This document shows, piece by piece, positions 41,279-52,986 of a stretch of 64,000 bases of DNA. This DNA comes from Eurosta solidaginis. Its lineage: Eukaryota > Arthropoda > Insecta > Diptera > Tephritidae. The translations under genes were made by a program, and so were the position numbers. The stretch spans positions 170,018,672 through 170,082,671 of the forward strand of contig NC_090322.1 of NCBI RefSeq assembly GCF_040869045.1, given 5' to 3'. Every line of letters starts with the position of its first letter. Position 1 is the first letter of the stretch. The notes beneath the pieces are model-generated. The model did not search any database. It was not told the DNA's origin and saw nothing but the letters and a program-made list of their open reading frames with translations.

Positions 41279-43200
41279 CAGGGTTGCTTGATTTTTATTT
41301 GAATGAATCACGAATACAAATATAAAATGTATTTTTTATTTGAAAATGTTTTCAAATCAAAGATATTTTTTATATTTTATTTGATTCGGCATCCAAATAA
41401 AAATATTTTTTATTGTTATTTCATTCTTCAGCCAAATCAAAGATACTTTTTATTTTTTATTTGATTCGACATACAAATAAAAAATACTTTTTACTTGTTA
41501 TTTGGTTCTTTGGGGAATCAATTTTTGTCCCGATTTGGATCGCTATCTGATTGAAAGATACCTTATGCTTCTTACTTGATACGTTTTAAAAATAAGTACG
41601 CGTGTATATCAACTAATTTTAAGCTATGTGTCACCTTTGTCCATCCTTAAAGGATTGGCGGACTCCGATCAAAATTTTAATGGTGAAACTGTATCATATA
41701 TTCCTGCAGCTTTTTGGGGCTACTTCGGTACCACATCAGAACTAGTTCGGAACAACTTTAGGATCGCTTTTGGTTTATTTTAGGAATTATTTCGGGACGA
41801 CTTCAGAATCATTTGGAGACTATATCGAAAAGCGACAAAAATCGGTGGTGGCGTTTATCGGCGGCGTATATCTCTAGTATAGCAGACATCCAGTCTGCCA
41901 ATTTTTGGAATATGCAGAACTTCACTCTTGATTTCTTTTAAGTTCCATATAAAAGCAGGAGATTTTTTGCGTTGTACGAAAATGTCATGTTCTTGTATTT
42001 TGAAACCCGATAACCTGGCAAAATCTCAGGCCCAATAGAATTTTTCTAATTTTTACCTAGGCCTGATCAGCCTAGCCAAGCTGTGGAGCATAATCGGCCC
42101 CTGAGCGCCTAAAGCTGCTTTTTGCTAGGCCGATCAGAGGCCAGAGAGCTCACCAAGGCACATATATTATACTGGTCCTATCCGGTCGGTTCCGGCTCAG
42201 TTCTAATCAGAAAGCAATATATGTATATTAGGGCGGGTCGATTTAAAAATCGCTCATTGCTCTGTGAAAATCGTATTCTAGGGATCAAAATAAGAAAGGC
42301 CGAAGGAACCATACGTCTAATCGAATTCTGATGTCCCCCCTTTGGGTCGAACTTTTGGGTAGGGGCAATTTCAATTCTACCTGCAGTGTCTTGTGGTGGC
42401 TTAAAAAAAACAACACAAGCAATTTTACGATCTGCAATTGTGTCACAGTGATATCTTCATTTTTTAAAACAGTTGAATAAAAAACCCACACAACTATGTT
42501 TACGACATGCAAATGCATCACAGTGATGCCTTGGTTTTAAAAGGGGGTTGTAAAAACGCTAATTTCTAATAATTTTTTTTAATTTCTTTTCTATTACTAA
42601 GTTAAATTCATTTTTTCATTTACATATGTATGTTCTGACTAAATAAATTTCTAAAGAGAAAAATAAACTCCAAAAAGAAAAAACATAGGCATTTCAAAGT
42701 GGGATTTTTCAAAATTTGCCCCTACGACCCAAAGGGGGGGACATCAGAATTCGTTTTAGAGGTATGGTTCCTTCGGCAAAGTTTCTTATTTTGATCCCTA
42801 GAATATGATTTTCACAGAGCAATGGGCGATTTTTTTGCCTCCCCACAAATCGACCCGGCCTAATGTATATATACTCGCTCATAGCTAAATACATGGCTAT
42901 CATCATCATGATAATTTCTGTATTTTTATAGGTAGGTATATCTCTTCCCTTTTAAGGACTCACAATTTTGAGATTCGGACCAAACTTAATATACCAGTCC
43001 AAGTGCATGACAGGGTTAAAAAGTATCTTTGATTTGGCTGAGAAACTAAATCACAAATAAGAATTATCTTTGATTCGTCTGAAGAATCAAATAACCAATT
43101 TGATTTTGATTTGGATGCCAAATCAAATGAAAAATAAAAATTACCTTTGATTTGAAGTTGAATTTTAAATCAAAAAAGTATTTACAATCACGCAACGCTG
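41279..43200. mobile_element. hAT-type foldback element with subterminal tandem repeats, 1922 bp
   Basis: Ends CAGGGTTGCTTGATT and, inverted, CAGCGTTGCGTGATT, flanked by an exact 8-bp duplication CAATCAGC (41271-41278 and 43201-43208). Both arms (about 41290-41520 and 43015-43190) are built of repeats of AAATCAAAGATA-TTTTTATT and TATTTGATTCG-CAT in opposite orientations. No transposase. It contains a scrap ending CGGCGGCGTATATCTCTA (41840-41872), like the end of the 59475-61778 element, and the MITE at 42229-42862. Confidence 0.8.
42229..42862. mobile_element. 634-bp MITE with TAGGGCGGGTCG ends (hAT-like)
   Basis: TIRs of about 130 bp: left TAGGGCGGGTCGATTT..., right inverted TAGGCCGGGTCGATTT..., both continuing through GCTCTGTGAAAATC, TCTAGGGATCAAAATAAG and GCCGAAGGAACCATAC. 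Exact 8-bp duplication ATGTATAT (42221-42228 and 42863-42870). No coding content. Confidence 0.88.
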
Positions 43201-43208
43201 CAATCAGC

Positions 43209-44589
43209 TGATGAAATCGGCCGAGCCAATTGTAGCCGATTAGCGGCCGGCACCTGTTTTTTTTTTACATTTTACTTTTTATCAAAAATACGCTTGCGTT
43301 TATGATTTTATGTGCTTATCCCATAAAGGGCGCCTGTTTTGCACACAATTAATAAATTTTTTAGTCCATCGCACAAATCATTAATTTTTCAAAGTAAATA
43401 CACGCAATTTATCAGACGATAAAATTGAACACGCGCGAATTTGTCGGCAGTGAAAAACGACAACGGCTGACAATAATTCGTTGATCGGTTGAAATGTACA
43501 CACGCTCATCTAAATACATGTGTTCATTTTTATCGGACGATTACGACCGCCATCGGGCGATCAAAATCGGTGGCTGTTTAAGCGTACTCATAGGTTCAAA
43601 AGCTGATAGCCCGCCAAATTTGTGTATGCCTTAGCAAAGCCTTATTACATTGACAATAATTTTTCCTTCGCATTTCGGGAAATTCACAATATATGCGGCA
43701 ATGAGACGAATACCCACTCCTATTTTTGTTATTAATCAGATAGCTGGGTTTTAATTGAATAAGCTCAGAAAACTCAGAAAAGTCACCATAACTTTTTCGA
43801 CTATTAACATTTGTGCGATTCTCCTGTAGTTTCATTTTTGCACTACATAGTTGTAGTTTCTTCGTTTTACATTAAAGTTTTGTTTGCCAGTGCGTACATG
43901 TCCATATGTTACTCATACGCCCTGGCGAACAATTGTCTTATACTTCACATACATTCGGTAATTAATGAAGGAATAAGTTAATATACCTGCAATTGTTGCA
44001 GTTATTTAACTTTTTATAATAGAGTATCACAATCTTTGGCAAAGTTTGAGCAGCTGTGGCAACATCGCGCGTTCGTTGAATGAAATGTTGACCACCACTA
44101 GAATAGCAAAAGCACCATAAAAATTTACAGCGATATTGCAACACCGTATCAGCTTTAGTATCAGCAATAGTCCATCATTTAAGTAGTACTCTAGCAATAC
44201 TGCTATTATTATTTGGCGGCTCGAACACGCCCTATAACTGGACAGAGTGGAAGCGTTGCTATAATATAAAGATTCATTTATTTATTTATGTCCGCACCTA
44301 ATCCCAAGCCCATTTCTATTTCCGCTTCAACTGTTTCCTAGAAGGGGGCTTTGCACCCAATTTTCAAAAATTTTGATTGATATATGAATTTTTTTTTGCC
44401 TCCATCTTTCCCCCTCACTCTCCCAACCACAGTGCTCTATCGGTCACATGAGCATGAAGCCATCCGGAGCATCAACCAAAGTTTTGTTTCAAATCCAGAA
44501 TTGAATTCTCTCTCGCCACTTTGGTCAATATATTCGAAAGCAGTTGAAATATCTAACAGAATCAATAATCGATTTCAGTCTGATGCACA
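43209..44589. other. Intergenic, no feature recognised
   Basis: About 1.4 kb without a supported gene. Short frames (for example 43596-43835 and 44384-44677) show no family resemblance. Confidence 0.4.
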
Positions 44590-45890
44590 AACTCATTTTA
44601 GTCCACATTTTAACCTCGCCCAATCTAAATGGGACGTCTACGGAACAAGCTTCGGGGAATGTGACTGTTTTAGTTAGTTCATCCGCTTTTTCATTCGCAT
44701 CTACATATGTATTACCACATGACCTGGGACCCAATACAGATGTATGCTTCTTTCCAGGGACAACCACACAATTGCTTACACTCTAACGCACTTTTAGATG
44801 CTGTGCTATTCGACACTATTGCCTTAATTTCTAATTACTTCCAGTGTTTCTACAGCTTGTAGGATTTGTTTATTTCCGGATCTGCACAATATACCGCAGA
44901 CCCTACTCCTTCTACTACTTTGGAACCATCGGTGTACACGTGTATCGCTTCGTGCGCTATTTCAACCATCCACTTTTATTGTGGGTCTAAGAGCCCCTTC
45001 GAAGCTAGGGAATCAGGTAGTCTGTTCGCCCAGTAATTGATGACGCTATACTACTATGGCCGTATGGTATGCGTTCAAGCTGCCACGAGACACTGAGCCC
45101 CTTTGCAGTTGTTATCGCTACCAGGTCTACAGGTGGAATGTGCAGAATGACATACAGTGCAGCCGTTGGGGTTGTTTTCAGGGCTACCGTAATGCTAAGC
45201 ATTGATAGCCTGTATAGTAACCTGGGTCGATTTGTATGGACGAAAGTTAACCGATATCGCGCCATCGATTTTTCGATAGGATTTGGCCCCAGGAAAAAAA
45301 AGTTCCACTACGCATACCCAAAAAAATAATTTTCGAGCCTGCGAAATTTTTTTTTGTTTTTGATTTTGATTTTTAAGGTTTTTTTCATGACCTACTAAAA
45401 AAATTTTCATGTATACCATGTCCCACCCAAAAATGTCCGCTAAAAACGTTGGCGATAACAGTTTTTTGAAAAAAAATATTTTTGGTATGCGTAGTGGAAC
45501 TTTTTTCCTGTGCCCAAATACTATCGAAAAATCGATGGCGCGAAATCGGCCCAGTCTACTGTATAGCCCTCTAATTTTTTTAGTTACGTTCTTTTTTCTG
45601 TGGCTGTCCACCAAACAAGGACTACATAGTAGTGGATAAGCTTTACAATCGCTGTAAATACGCAAAAAGAGAGAAATGGCGATAAGCCCACGTCGAGGTC
45701 TTCTTCACTCTCTCTTCCACTGAGCACTTCTGAGATTCCATGACAACTTACTGTCTAGAATGATTCCTATATATTTTGTGCAAGGTTTCTCCTGCAGGGT
45801 CCGCCCTCCTAGCTTTGGCCCGGCCCAATTTGGAACCTTGTACATCTTAGTAAATAACACCACATCCGTCTTCTCTGCATTGGCTGCGAA
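44590..45890 (-). pseudogene. LOA/I-like LINE fragment, split by a MITE
   Basis: Minus-strand remnants of the RNase H domain (about 44600-44960, with ADELTKT and an EACSVDVPFRLGE end) and of the reverse transcriptase C-terminal region (44990-45210 and 45567-45890, with YGHSSIASSI and LSMLSIT). Many deletions. The MITE at 45218-45558 lies inside with a matching duplication. Confidence 0.8.
45218..45558. mobile_element. 341-bp MITE with TA...GGGTCGATTT-type ends (hAT-like)
   Basis: Left TAACCTGGGTCGATTT, right inverted TAGACTGGGCCGATTT; both continue with CGCGCCATCGATTTTTCGATAG and GTTCCACTACGCATACC. Exact 8-bp duplication CTGTATAG (45210-45217 and 45559-45566). Related to 55809-56225. Confidence 0.85.
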
Positions 45891-47079
45891 ACCGACATTA
45901 TACTTTCTTTAATTGCTTTGGAGTTGTGTAGCAGATAGGGTAGTTGATATAGTTTCCCTTAACTTAAATGTTTTGATAGTTTAATATAATTTTACTTCGA
46001 ATTCGCATGGTTTGCTGAACTTGTCTACATGCAGATACTAAGTGATTAACGTGCCTAAGAGTAGCCTTAAAGTTTGCGAAAAGAGCTTTCAAAATATATA
46101 TATACATACCTAAATACAAATATAAAAAACAGCTGTTTAAAGTTAAGGTGAGGGATAAGAATATTTCTTCATGTCATCCGACCTTGATATTTGGGTATAA
46201 ATGTGTATGTGTTACATATATTTCTTAACCACTGTTTATGTCAGTGTTTTTGTTTTTAAATGACTTTCGCGAACATTTTTAATGTATTAAATTGAGTAAA
46301 TGCAAGTTAGCTGAACTGTTTTTGTTGCTTGTATTCGACTTTTATTGTAAATGCTTGGCCTAGTGGTTTCGTGAAATAAAAAAATGAAAAAGTAAATAAA
46401 TAAATACCTCGTAAGTTTGTATGTAGACATTTATATTTCTATAAGAATATTTTTTTTAAACAAATTCGTTTAATCTTGTATATTCCTATGCTTGTTCCAT
46501 TCGGGCCACTATTTCTATTGTTGTCGTCATAACCGATGTTGTACAGTGTGCCATAATTAGTGTCTGATTTCATAGAAAAAATTGACCCCGAGGAATGGCC
46601 GCCATTTTTATATTTGTCCTACTTGAAAGCAAAGGTAGGAGGGAAGGACATGGATGTTTGCCTAGTGAATATGACAAGTTATGTTTTTTAATCAAAATAT
46701 CGACTCCGATCAGTACCTTAGGGCATCCATGAAACACCTTCGTGCAGCGAAGAAAAGTTCGCTAACGAAAAGCCAATCATGGAGCAGGCAGCTTCTGGTT
46801 TCGCCACTCTACTCTCTCACTTGCTCCCTAGGAGGAATCATTAACATACCGATGTTATGAAGAAGAACACAACATTTCTTATTATAATGAGACCGCTGGA
46901 TTTTGACGACATATCAAATTTCAAAGATATTGCGATAAATCGCGCCAATAATTTTTATTTTATTTTATGTTTTTTAATCAAATTTAGAACGCATGCACCA
47001 TTTTCTTGCAGCTCTTTAAGGCACCTTTTGACAGCAAAAATGAGTTGTCTGTATGTGTGCTGTGTCTGAATTTGAGTTC
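45891..47079. other. Intergenic, no feature recognised
   Basis: About 1.2 kb of AT-rich DNA; no supported gene or repeat structure. Confidence 0.4.
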
Positions 47080-47220
47080 CCTGCAATGCTTTTAAAACTG
47101 TCAAGTGGCTTAAGTGCCGTAAGGCTTGAGAAGTACTTCTCCGAGTTTATTGCAATTGCGGAGGGAGAGAAGTGGGTGTTGCCGTGAACGAGGACAGGAC
47201 GAAGTATGCCACACCACTGT
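47065..47220 (+). pseudogene. RTE-like reverse transcriptase scrap
   Basis: TCTGAATTTGAGTTCCCTGC matches the context at 39376-39395, and GTGAACGAGGACAGGACGAAGTA resembles the VNEDKTKY block of RTE elements. About 150 bases only. Confidence 0.45.
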
Positions 47221-47866
47221 TCACACTGGATTAAAAGTTTGAGCCTAAATCTGAAACTTTTTTATCCTACCTAGATTATACCGGTCTTCCTGAAGAAGAG
47301 TGTGCAGTACTCGGTTTAAATTTTAAACTAGAGTAGACTACACTTGCAGTTATAAAAAAAATCGAATGGGCAGTGACTTGGTTTCGAACAGACCTGCCTT
47401 GGATTGCTGTAGCTATCATAATCAGGGGCGGAAACTATTATTCCTTTTATAATATAATTCCTTGCAAAACTATTAGTTTTGGACTTTTAATATATTTGGA
47501 TCAAGATAAAAATTATTTTCGGATTTTTATTACCTGAGTCCGATAGAACTAGTTAAACTTGGACTTTTAAAAATAAAAGTCCGGAAATAAAAGTTAAATC
47601 AGATTGATTTTATTTTTTAAGGCCAAAATAAAAGTCCGGATTGATAACAAAGAAACGGCTTATCCGAAATAAAAAAAATTTTAATTCCGGACTTTTATTT
47701 TTAACAACAAAAAGAATGTATCACTTGCAGCACATTTGACAAATGAAATTTTTCTTTTTTAGATTTTCAGCCAAAAATCTGAACTCTTAGGTTTTGTTAG
47801 TAAGCCAGAAATGTATACAAGTACAAACAATTTTTGTTGCTATATCGGCCTACTGATTTGTAAGAT
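47221..47866. repeat. AT-rich region with repeated AAAATAAAAGTCCGG units
   Basis: Between about 47460 and 47700 the motif AATAAAAGTCCGG and its inverse CCGGACTTTTATT occur at least four times, mixed in orientation. Elsewhere no feature. Confidence 0.45.
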
Positions 47867-48139
47867 CGCGGGTTTGAATCGAGCTCAAGGCCTAACAATA
47901 ATTATTTTATCATTATTATTGTTATGATACATTGGCTGGTTATAGCAGCGCGCCTAAACGTTGCCGATGAAGGAATTTAGCAGTTCCCGAAATGGATCTT
48001 TGGAGCTTTGGCAGTTATCTAAATTTTTTCTTTCTTCTATTCTAATTTAAAAATTGTTTCAATTAAGAAAAAAATATATCATAACAATAATATAGATAAA
48101 AAAATTATTGTTAGGCCTTGAGCTCGATTCAAACCCGCG
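47867..48139. repeat. Inverted repeat with tRNA-like B box at each end
   Basis: CGCGGGTTTGAATCGAGCTC at 47867 is repeated inverted at the right end, and both continue AAGGCCTAACAATAAT and TTATTGTTATGAT. GGTTTGAATCG resembles an RNA polymerase III B box, and the upstream GGCCTACTGATTTGTAAGATCG looks like the anticodon arm of a tRNA. This suggests two tRNA-derived SINE copies head to head, or a MITE that captured one. Confidence 0.5.
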
Positions 48140-48960
48140 ATTATACAAGTAAATATTTTAAGGTTTTTTAACTTTTTAGATTTGTTATGAAACCAGAAGT
48201 GTTTACAAGTTTCTATTTTTAGATTTTTTGAATTTTTTGGCTGTATTTTTTTAAACAATTTTGAGATTTTAGACGTGTTGTTTAATTAGGTTTAACATTT
48301 AAACCCAAAAAATTTAGTAAACAGAGTACTAAATTGAGAGAATTAGAACTTAGGTAAAAAATGTTTGAAACATTGCTTAAACCGATGATCAGTTTAAAAT
48401 TTAGACTAAAATTTCTAAAAAAAAATACCATTAAAATAAGAAAAAAAGCATATTTAGGTTTTGTTTTCCAGGAGCTAAACTCATAAAAGCTCGTAAATCC
48501 CTCCCAAAGCTTGTGTGTAAACCTCGCAAACTTTTATGAATTTTTTTTTTTCATTTATGAGCTTTCTAGGTAATAACAAGTTTTGAAGCTAAAATTTTTC
48601 TACCACGACAACGAGGGCAGGGGGAGACCTCCACTGAGTTTTAGAGATGGGTGGAGGAAAACTTGATCTCCCTCCGTATTTCTTTTTGGATTGACTTTTT
48701 AAACGGTCAAAATAGCACCCGTTTAAGCGTCACTTAATGACGAATGCTCACATCAATGTTTGGACAACCACCTCGAAATACGAAGAAATTTATTTTTGGC
48801 CCTCCAGATTTTCAGGAAATATTCGAAATTCTGAGTAAGAAGTGTTTTTATGATAGGTAAGGCCGTAAACACGTCCAAAAACATTGAGAGAAGTGTCAGT
48901 TGTGAGCTTAGGTAAAGAATTATTACCCAATGTGCATTGGGCCAAGTCTAGTTAATAACT
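48140..48960. other. Intergenic, no feature recognised
   Basis: About 800 bases of AT-rich DNA without supported coding or structural features. Confidence 0.4.
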
Positions 48961-50062
48961 AAAGAGAATAAAATCAAATGAAATAATTTTAAAATGATGT
49001 ATATTGCAACAATTTTCCGTCATCCCTTGTCAAATTTGGTTTCGAGAGAAACCGGTTTTGGCGTTGTGCCATCATCAGTGTCGATTTTCGTTCTGATCTG
49101 TTGTTGTCGTTTGTCCTGTATTTATAGTTCGTAGGTACATGAAAAAAAAAAATTGATGCTTGTGTATATTTAGTTATGTGTACGTGCTGTCTGTTCATTC
49201 AGACCCGAGGGTGGTTTTTACTGATCGATTTGTGTGGCTGACTGGGGCAGGTAAAAATCCGTAATTTTTGTCGATTGACCTTCTTTGTGGGTTTGTTGTT
49301 TTGGTGCGTTAATTGTTTTGTGTTTATTTGTTGTTGTGTGTTTGTCTGTTGTACCTGTGTGATTACTTTGTTTCTTGTAAACAAGTTTTAAAGGCTCGAA
49401 TATTGTGTCAGAAATTGTGTTTATCTGTTCTTTTATTATTCTGCCGTCGAATGTTTTCTGTTTGTAGATTTCCATGTTTTCGAGAACGTTGAGACGTCGG
49501 CCCTTTGCTTGTATGTGAAGAACCCTAATTGTTTTATTGATGTTTGCTGGGGAACATTCATTTTCGACCATGTGATTCGTGAAGTTAGAATCTGGTATAG
49601 TGTTTGGATTCCCTGTTTTTTGTTGTAATCTCTAATGTGTTCTATGAACCTCGTTCTTATTTGCCGTCCTGCTTGTCCTATGTAACTATGTTGGCATCCG
49701 CAGGTAAGCTTGTATACGCCATGGCTGCTAAACGGATCCTCTGAATTAATGTTAGTTAGTTTTCGCCCCAGATTGTTCGATGTATTGAACGCTGTGCTAA
49801 TGTTGTATTTCTTAAAGAAGTTTGCCAATTTATATGTTGTTTTTCCAGTGTATGTCATAGTCGTCCAGGTGTAATTATTTTCTTTTTCATTATTTCTTTT
49901 TGGTTCTCCATGCGTCCTTCTGAGCTTATCTACTAGTGCTTTTTTATATCCGTTGTTTGCAGCAATGTTATATATGACTTCAAGCTCTCTCTTATATGCT
50001 TCTTGTGTAAGAGGTGTTCTTTCAAGTCTATGTACCAAAATCGTTCCAATATACATCATTTA
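48961..50062 (-). mobile_element. Penelope-like element, 3' part with GIY-YIG endonuclease
   Basis: Minus strand. The ORF at 49436-50059 holds the linker after the reverse transcriptase followed by the GIY-YIG nuclease; the frame then changes near 49570 and continues in 49218-49571 to the protein end. After the stop come about 230 bases of 3' sequence with a GAAACC/GGTTTC hairpin. The reverse transcriptase itself is missing, so the copy is 5'-truncated. Confidence 0.85.
49218..50059 (-). pseudogene. Penelope GIY-YIG endonuclease domain, one frameshift
   Basis: Residues from 50059 inward: a linker with LTQEAYKRELEVIYNIA and NNGYKKALVDKL, the MTYTGK-type segment, then the nuclease with HGVYKLTCGC (GIY equivalent), SYIGQAGRQ (YIG equivalent), RTRFIEHIRD with the conserved Arg and His, and, after the frame change near 49570, HMVENECSP with its Asn/Glu region. 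This Cys-containing GIY-YIG form is specific to Penelope-like elements, where it nicks the target. The continuation ends with a Gln/Thr/Lys-rich tail. Confidence 0.85.
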
Positions 50063-50801
50063 TACACCCTGTCGGAAAATCAACAAAACAACAAGTCAAT
50101 TTTAAAATATTAGTAACCTGCGTAGCCCACTGTGAATCGTTGTCGTAGTAGCTGACATTATCGGTAGTCTCCGTTTAGCCATTTGAATGCTTTCGTCAGT
50201 CACAATCTTCGACGTAAGGCATTCGGAGCTTATGAGTGGCAAGCGAGTGACGAATGTGAATTTAAAACGCGGCGCATGCATATTTTATATGGTGTGAATT
50301 AGCTTTTTTGAAGGTGAAACGTGGATGACGGACTAGTCCAACAGCTACGTGTTCGGTGACGGTGACTACAAGGAAGGCGCGGAGACATATACGAAGACGA
50401 AACAAACGCAATCATATTTTGTGTGAGTGAGTTTATGTGCAAAAAAAGAAAAAACAAAACTAACGAAATTGAAAAAAATGTATATTTGTATGTACATACA
50501 TATACATAAATAAAAACACTAATACATAGTCGGGCAGAAAAAAACGTATGAACAAAACGAAACCAAAATTCCCAAAATAACTTTTGAACATTGCGTAGAA
50601 CCAAATTATCAAGCAACAAAAAGTAAAAAGGATTTTTTCGAACAATTGTTTCGAATGCAAAAAATTAAAGACATTTTTAAATCTATAATATAAAGAATAA
50701 ACACATACTTGTGTATTTATTATGTTGGTATGTATGAATGTAAGTTAAATTTTCTCGTGTACTGATAGTGCAGAGGACTTGGCCGAGCCGCCACATCACT
50801 T
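50063..50801. other. Intergenic, no feature recognised
   Basis: About 740 bases, AT-rich, with chance frames only. Confidence 0.4.
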
Positions 50802-50804
50802 TAA

Positions 50805-51029
50805 AGCCGGAGTCATTGGTGCCGTATGTCGTATCGCTGTATCCGTATCCCTAACGTAATCAGCTGTTTATCGTTACGACGGTAAACCAAAACCCAATTG
50901 GTTGGCTACGATACGGTTACGACCTTAGCGGCACCAATAATCGATTGCATTGATTCTCATAAGGTTGGTCGAATCAGCTGTTAAAAGGTTACCGATACGG
51001 TTACCGATAAAGCACCAATGTCTCCAGCT
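50805..51029. mobile_element. Harbinger-type MITE D, copy 1
   Basis: 225 bp, ends AGCCGGAGTCATTGGTGC and, inverted, AGCTGGAGACATTGGTGC. 3-bp duplication TAA (50802-50804 and 51030-51032). Interior has CAGCTGTT motifs and repeated CCGTATC/GATACGG. Confidence 0.8.
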
Positions 51030-51032
51030 TAA

Positions 51033-52019
51033 CTCATTTCAACAGCCTGTTAGAGCTGATAAAAAAAAATATTTTCTAAAAAGGTATGCAAGTAAGCATT
51101 TACATAGGGGCACACGCGCATAAATATGCAGCAATAAAATTAGGGAAGCCAAAACAAACTATATGACTGTGCTTGTGTTTGTATGTAGTCTTGAGCTCAA
51201 TAGAAAAGGGAATAATTGCATGACGTATTGAAGGGCAAACCGAAATTATTCACATTTTTAGTGAGTCAATAAGCCATACTAAAATTGTCAAACGAAGAAA
51301 TCTTGATGTGACCATCGAAAAGATTTTCTCAAGTATGTTGTATATCAAAAAATTAGTTTCAGAAAAATATTCACTCTTACCTATTTATTTTTTAATATCG
51401 AAGAATTTGATTCCGTCTACAATTGCTGTTTTGGCCCACTGGCCGATTAACGAACGTTTTGGGTGTTCGGATCTCTCAAATGTGCGCTTTTCCTATTAGT
51501 GCTCTTTCAAATACACTTATACTTATGCATACATACTTTTTTATACCCAGTGGTGCTGGCGTACATGGTACTATTAATAACCCAGTGGAACTAGAAATTC
51601 AATAACACAAAACAAGGCCCGGTTTCAACATTTAAAGATATTTGATCAATTTATACTTACTAGAGTTCGCCCAGTTGTTGAAATTCCAACACTACAGATG
51701 CCAGATGCTTTCCTTCCTCTCCTTTCCTCCTTTTCTTCCCTTTCCCTCTCTTTTATATTTTTCTCTCTTCTTTCCATTCCTTTACTAAATTTTACTTCAT
51801 TTTATCTTATTTAATTAAATTAAATTTTTTATGTTATTTTTTTATTTAGTTTTATTTTATGTTATTTTATTTTTTTACTTTATTTTATTAACTTCAAAAT
51901 AGTATACAAAGTTCCAACCTGAATATATGTTTTTGTAAGCACTTTGAACAGCAGCAAAGAAAATTATACATTTACTCATATTTGCTGACTCTCGCGCTAT
52001 ACTTCCAACAAAACAACTA
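51033..52019. other. Intergenic with pyrimidine-rich and TTTTATT-rich tracts
   Basis: 51708-51785 is almost pure C/T (CCTTCCTCTCC units), followed to about 51895 by T-rich TTTATTTTAT units. No gene supported. Confidence 0.55.
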
Positions 52020-52610
52020 TGTACATTGTGAATGATAACGAAGTGTGATATCTTCTGCATAGACGTCAAAATTCCAAAGTGATTGGATCACCTGATTTGA
52101 AATTGCCTATCGCTGTCTCATTCTGTATCTCTTTCTATCATCCGCTGAAGATAGGTGCCGCCATATAGAACACCCTGTCAAAACGCTAAAAAGTAGCCAT
52201 ATTGAACATCCTGTCAGGCAGTTGACAGATAAGATATCACACTTAAGGCTCCATTACTGATACTTAGCATAGACTTGACTTGACTTGGCGTAAACTTGGC
52301 AACTTAGCCACGATTATACTCCACTTAGCGCATACAATCTGGCATCATAATCAATAAATGTCAATTTGTATGACAAAATGTCAAAATGAAATGGAAACAA
52401 ACAAATGGCATCTCAAAATATAAACGTCACTTAGAACTTACATAGAAAATCAAAATTCAACAGACTTCTAAGTCAAGTTAAGTGTTGCTAAGGTTTGAGT
52501 AATCAGTAACATGCAATGTTCATTTAACAGAACTGTAAGTGACAGTTCTCAAGTCAAGTCAAGTCTATGCTAAGTATCAGTAATGAAGCATTTAGTCATC
52601 ATTCACAATG
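52020..52610. mobile_element. MITE C, copy 3, carrying MITE E in its right TIR
   Basis: TIR landmarks: CATTGTGAATGAT then GAAGTGTGATATCTT on the left; AAGATATCACACTT on the right followed by MITE E and then the remainder ATCATTCACAATG (52596-52610). Removing 52248-52589 makes the two TIRs match over about 30 bases. Confidence 0.7.
52248..52589. mobile_element. MITE E, 342 bp, with about 40-bp TIRs
   Basis: Left GCTCCATTACTGATACTTAG and inverted right GCTTCATTACTGATACTTAG, continuing CATAGACTTGACTTGACTTG on both sides. The target duplication is not clear. Confidence 0.75.
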
Positions 52611-52732
52611 ACTATGTTTACGCTCCTCGTACATATGCTCTCGAGATTAATTCTGAGCCCGTTTGTATGGCTGCTGGTTTTCTCAACACAACAACATCAA
52701 ACATAGGCAGCATCCGTATTGTGAGTGTATTA

Positions 52733-52957
52733 AGCCGGAGTCATTGGTGCCGTATGTCGTATCGCTGTATCCGTATCCCTAACGTAATCAGCTGTTTATT
52801 GTTATGACGGTAAACCAAAATCCAATTGGTTGACTACGATACGGTTACGACCTTAGCGGCACCAATAATCGATTGCATTGATTCTCATAAGGTTGGTCGA
52901 ATCAGCTGTTATAAGGTTACCGATACGGTTACCGATAAAGCACCAATGTCTCCACCT
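52733..52957. mobile_element. Harbinger-type MITE D, copy 2
   Basis: 225 bp, nearly identical to 50805-51029; 3-bp duplication TTA (52730-52732 and 52958-52960). Confidence 0.8.
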
Positions 52958-52986
52958 TTATCATTGTTTAAATCAGTGGTCTCCAA

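Noticed and set aside
41290..41520. Direct repeats considered as a CRISPR-like array
   Set aside because: Units are contiguous, diverged and mirrored in the opposite arm; they are subterminal repeats of a hAT foldback, in a eukaryotic genome.
44384..44677. 97-codon plus-strand frame
   Set aside because: Its second half is the antisense of the RNase H fragment; the first half shows no family resemblance.
49038..49078. Hammerhead ribozyme as an annotated RNA feature
   Set aside because: One core base differs and no closing stem was found, so it is left as a tentative finding only.
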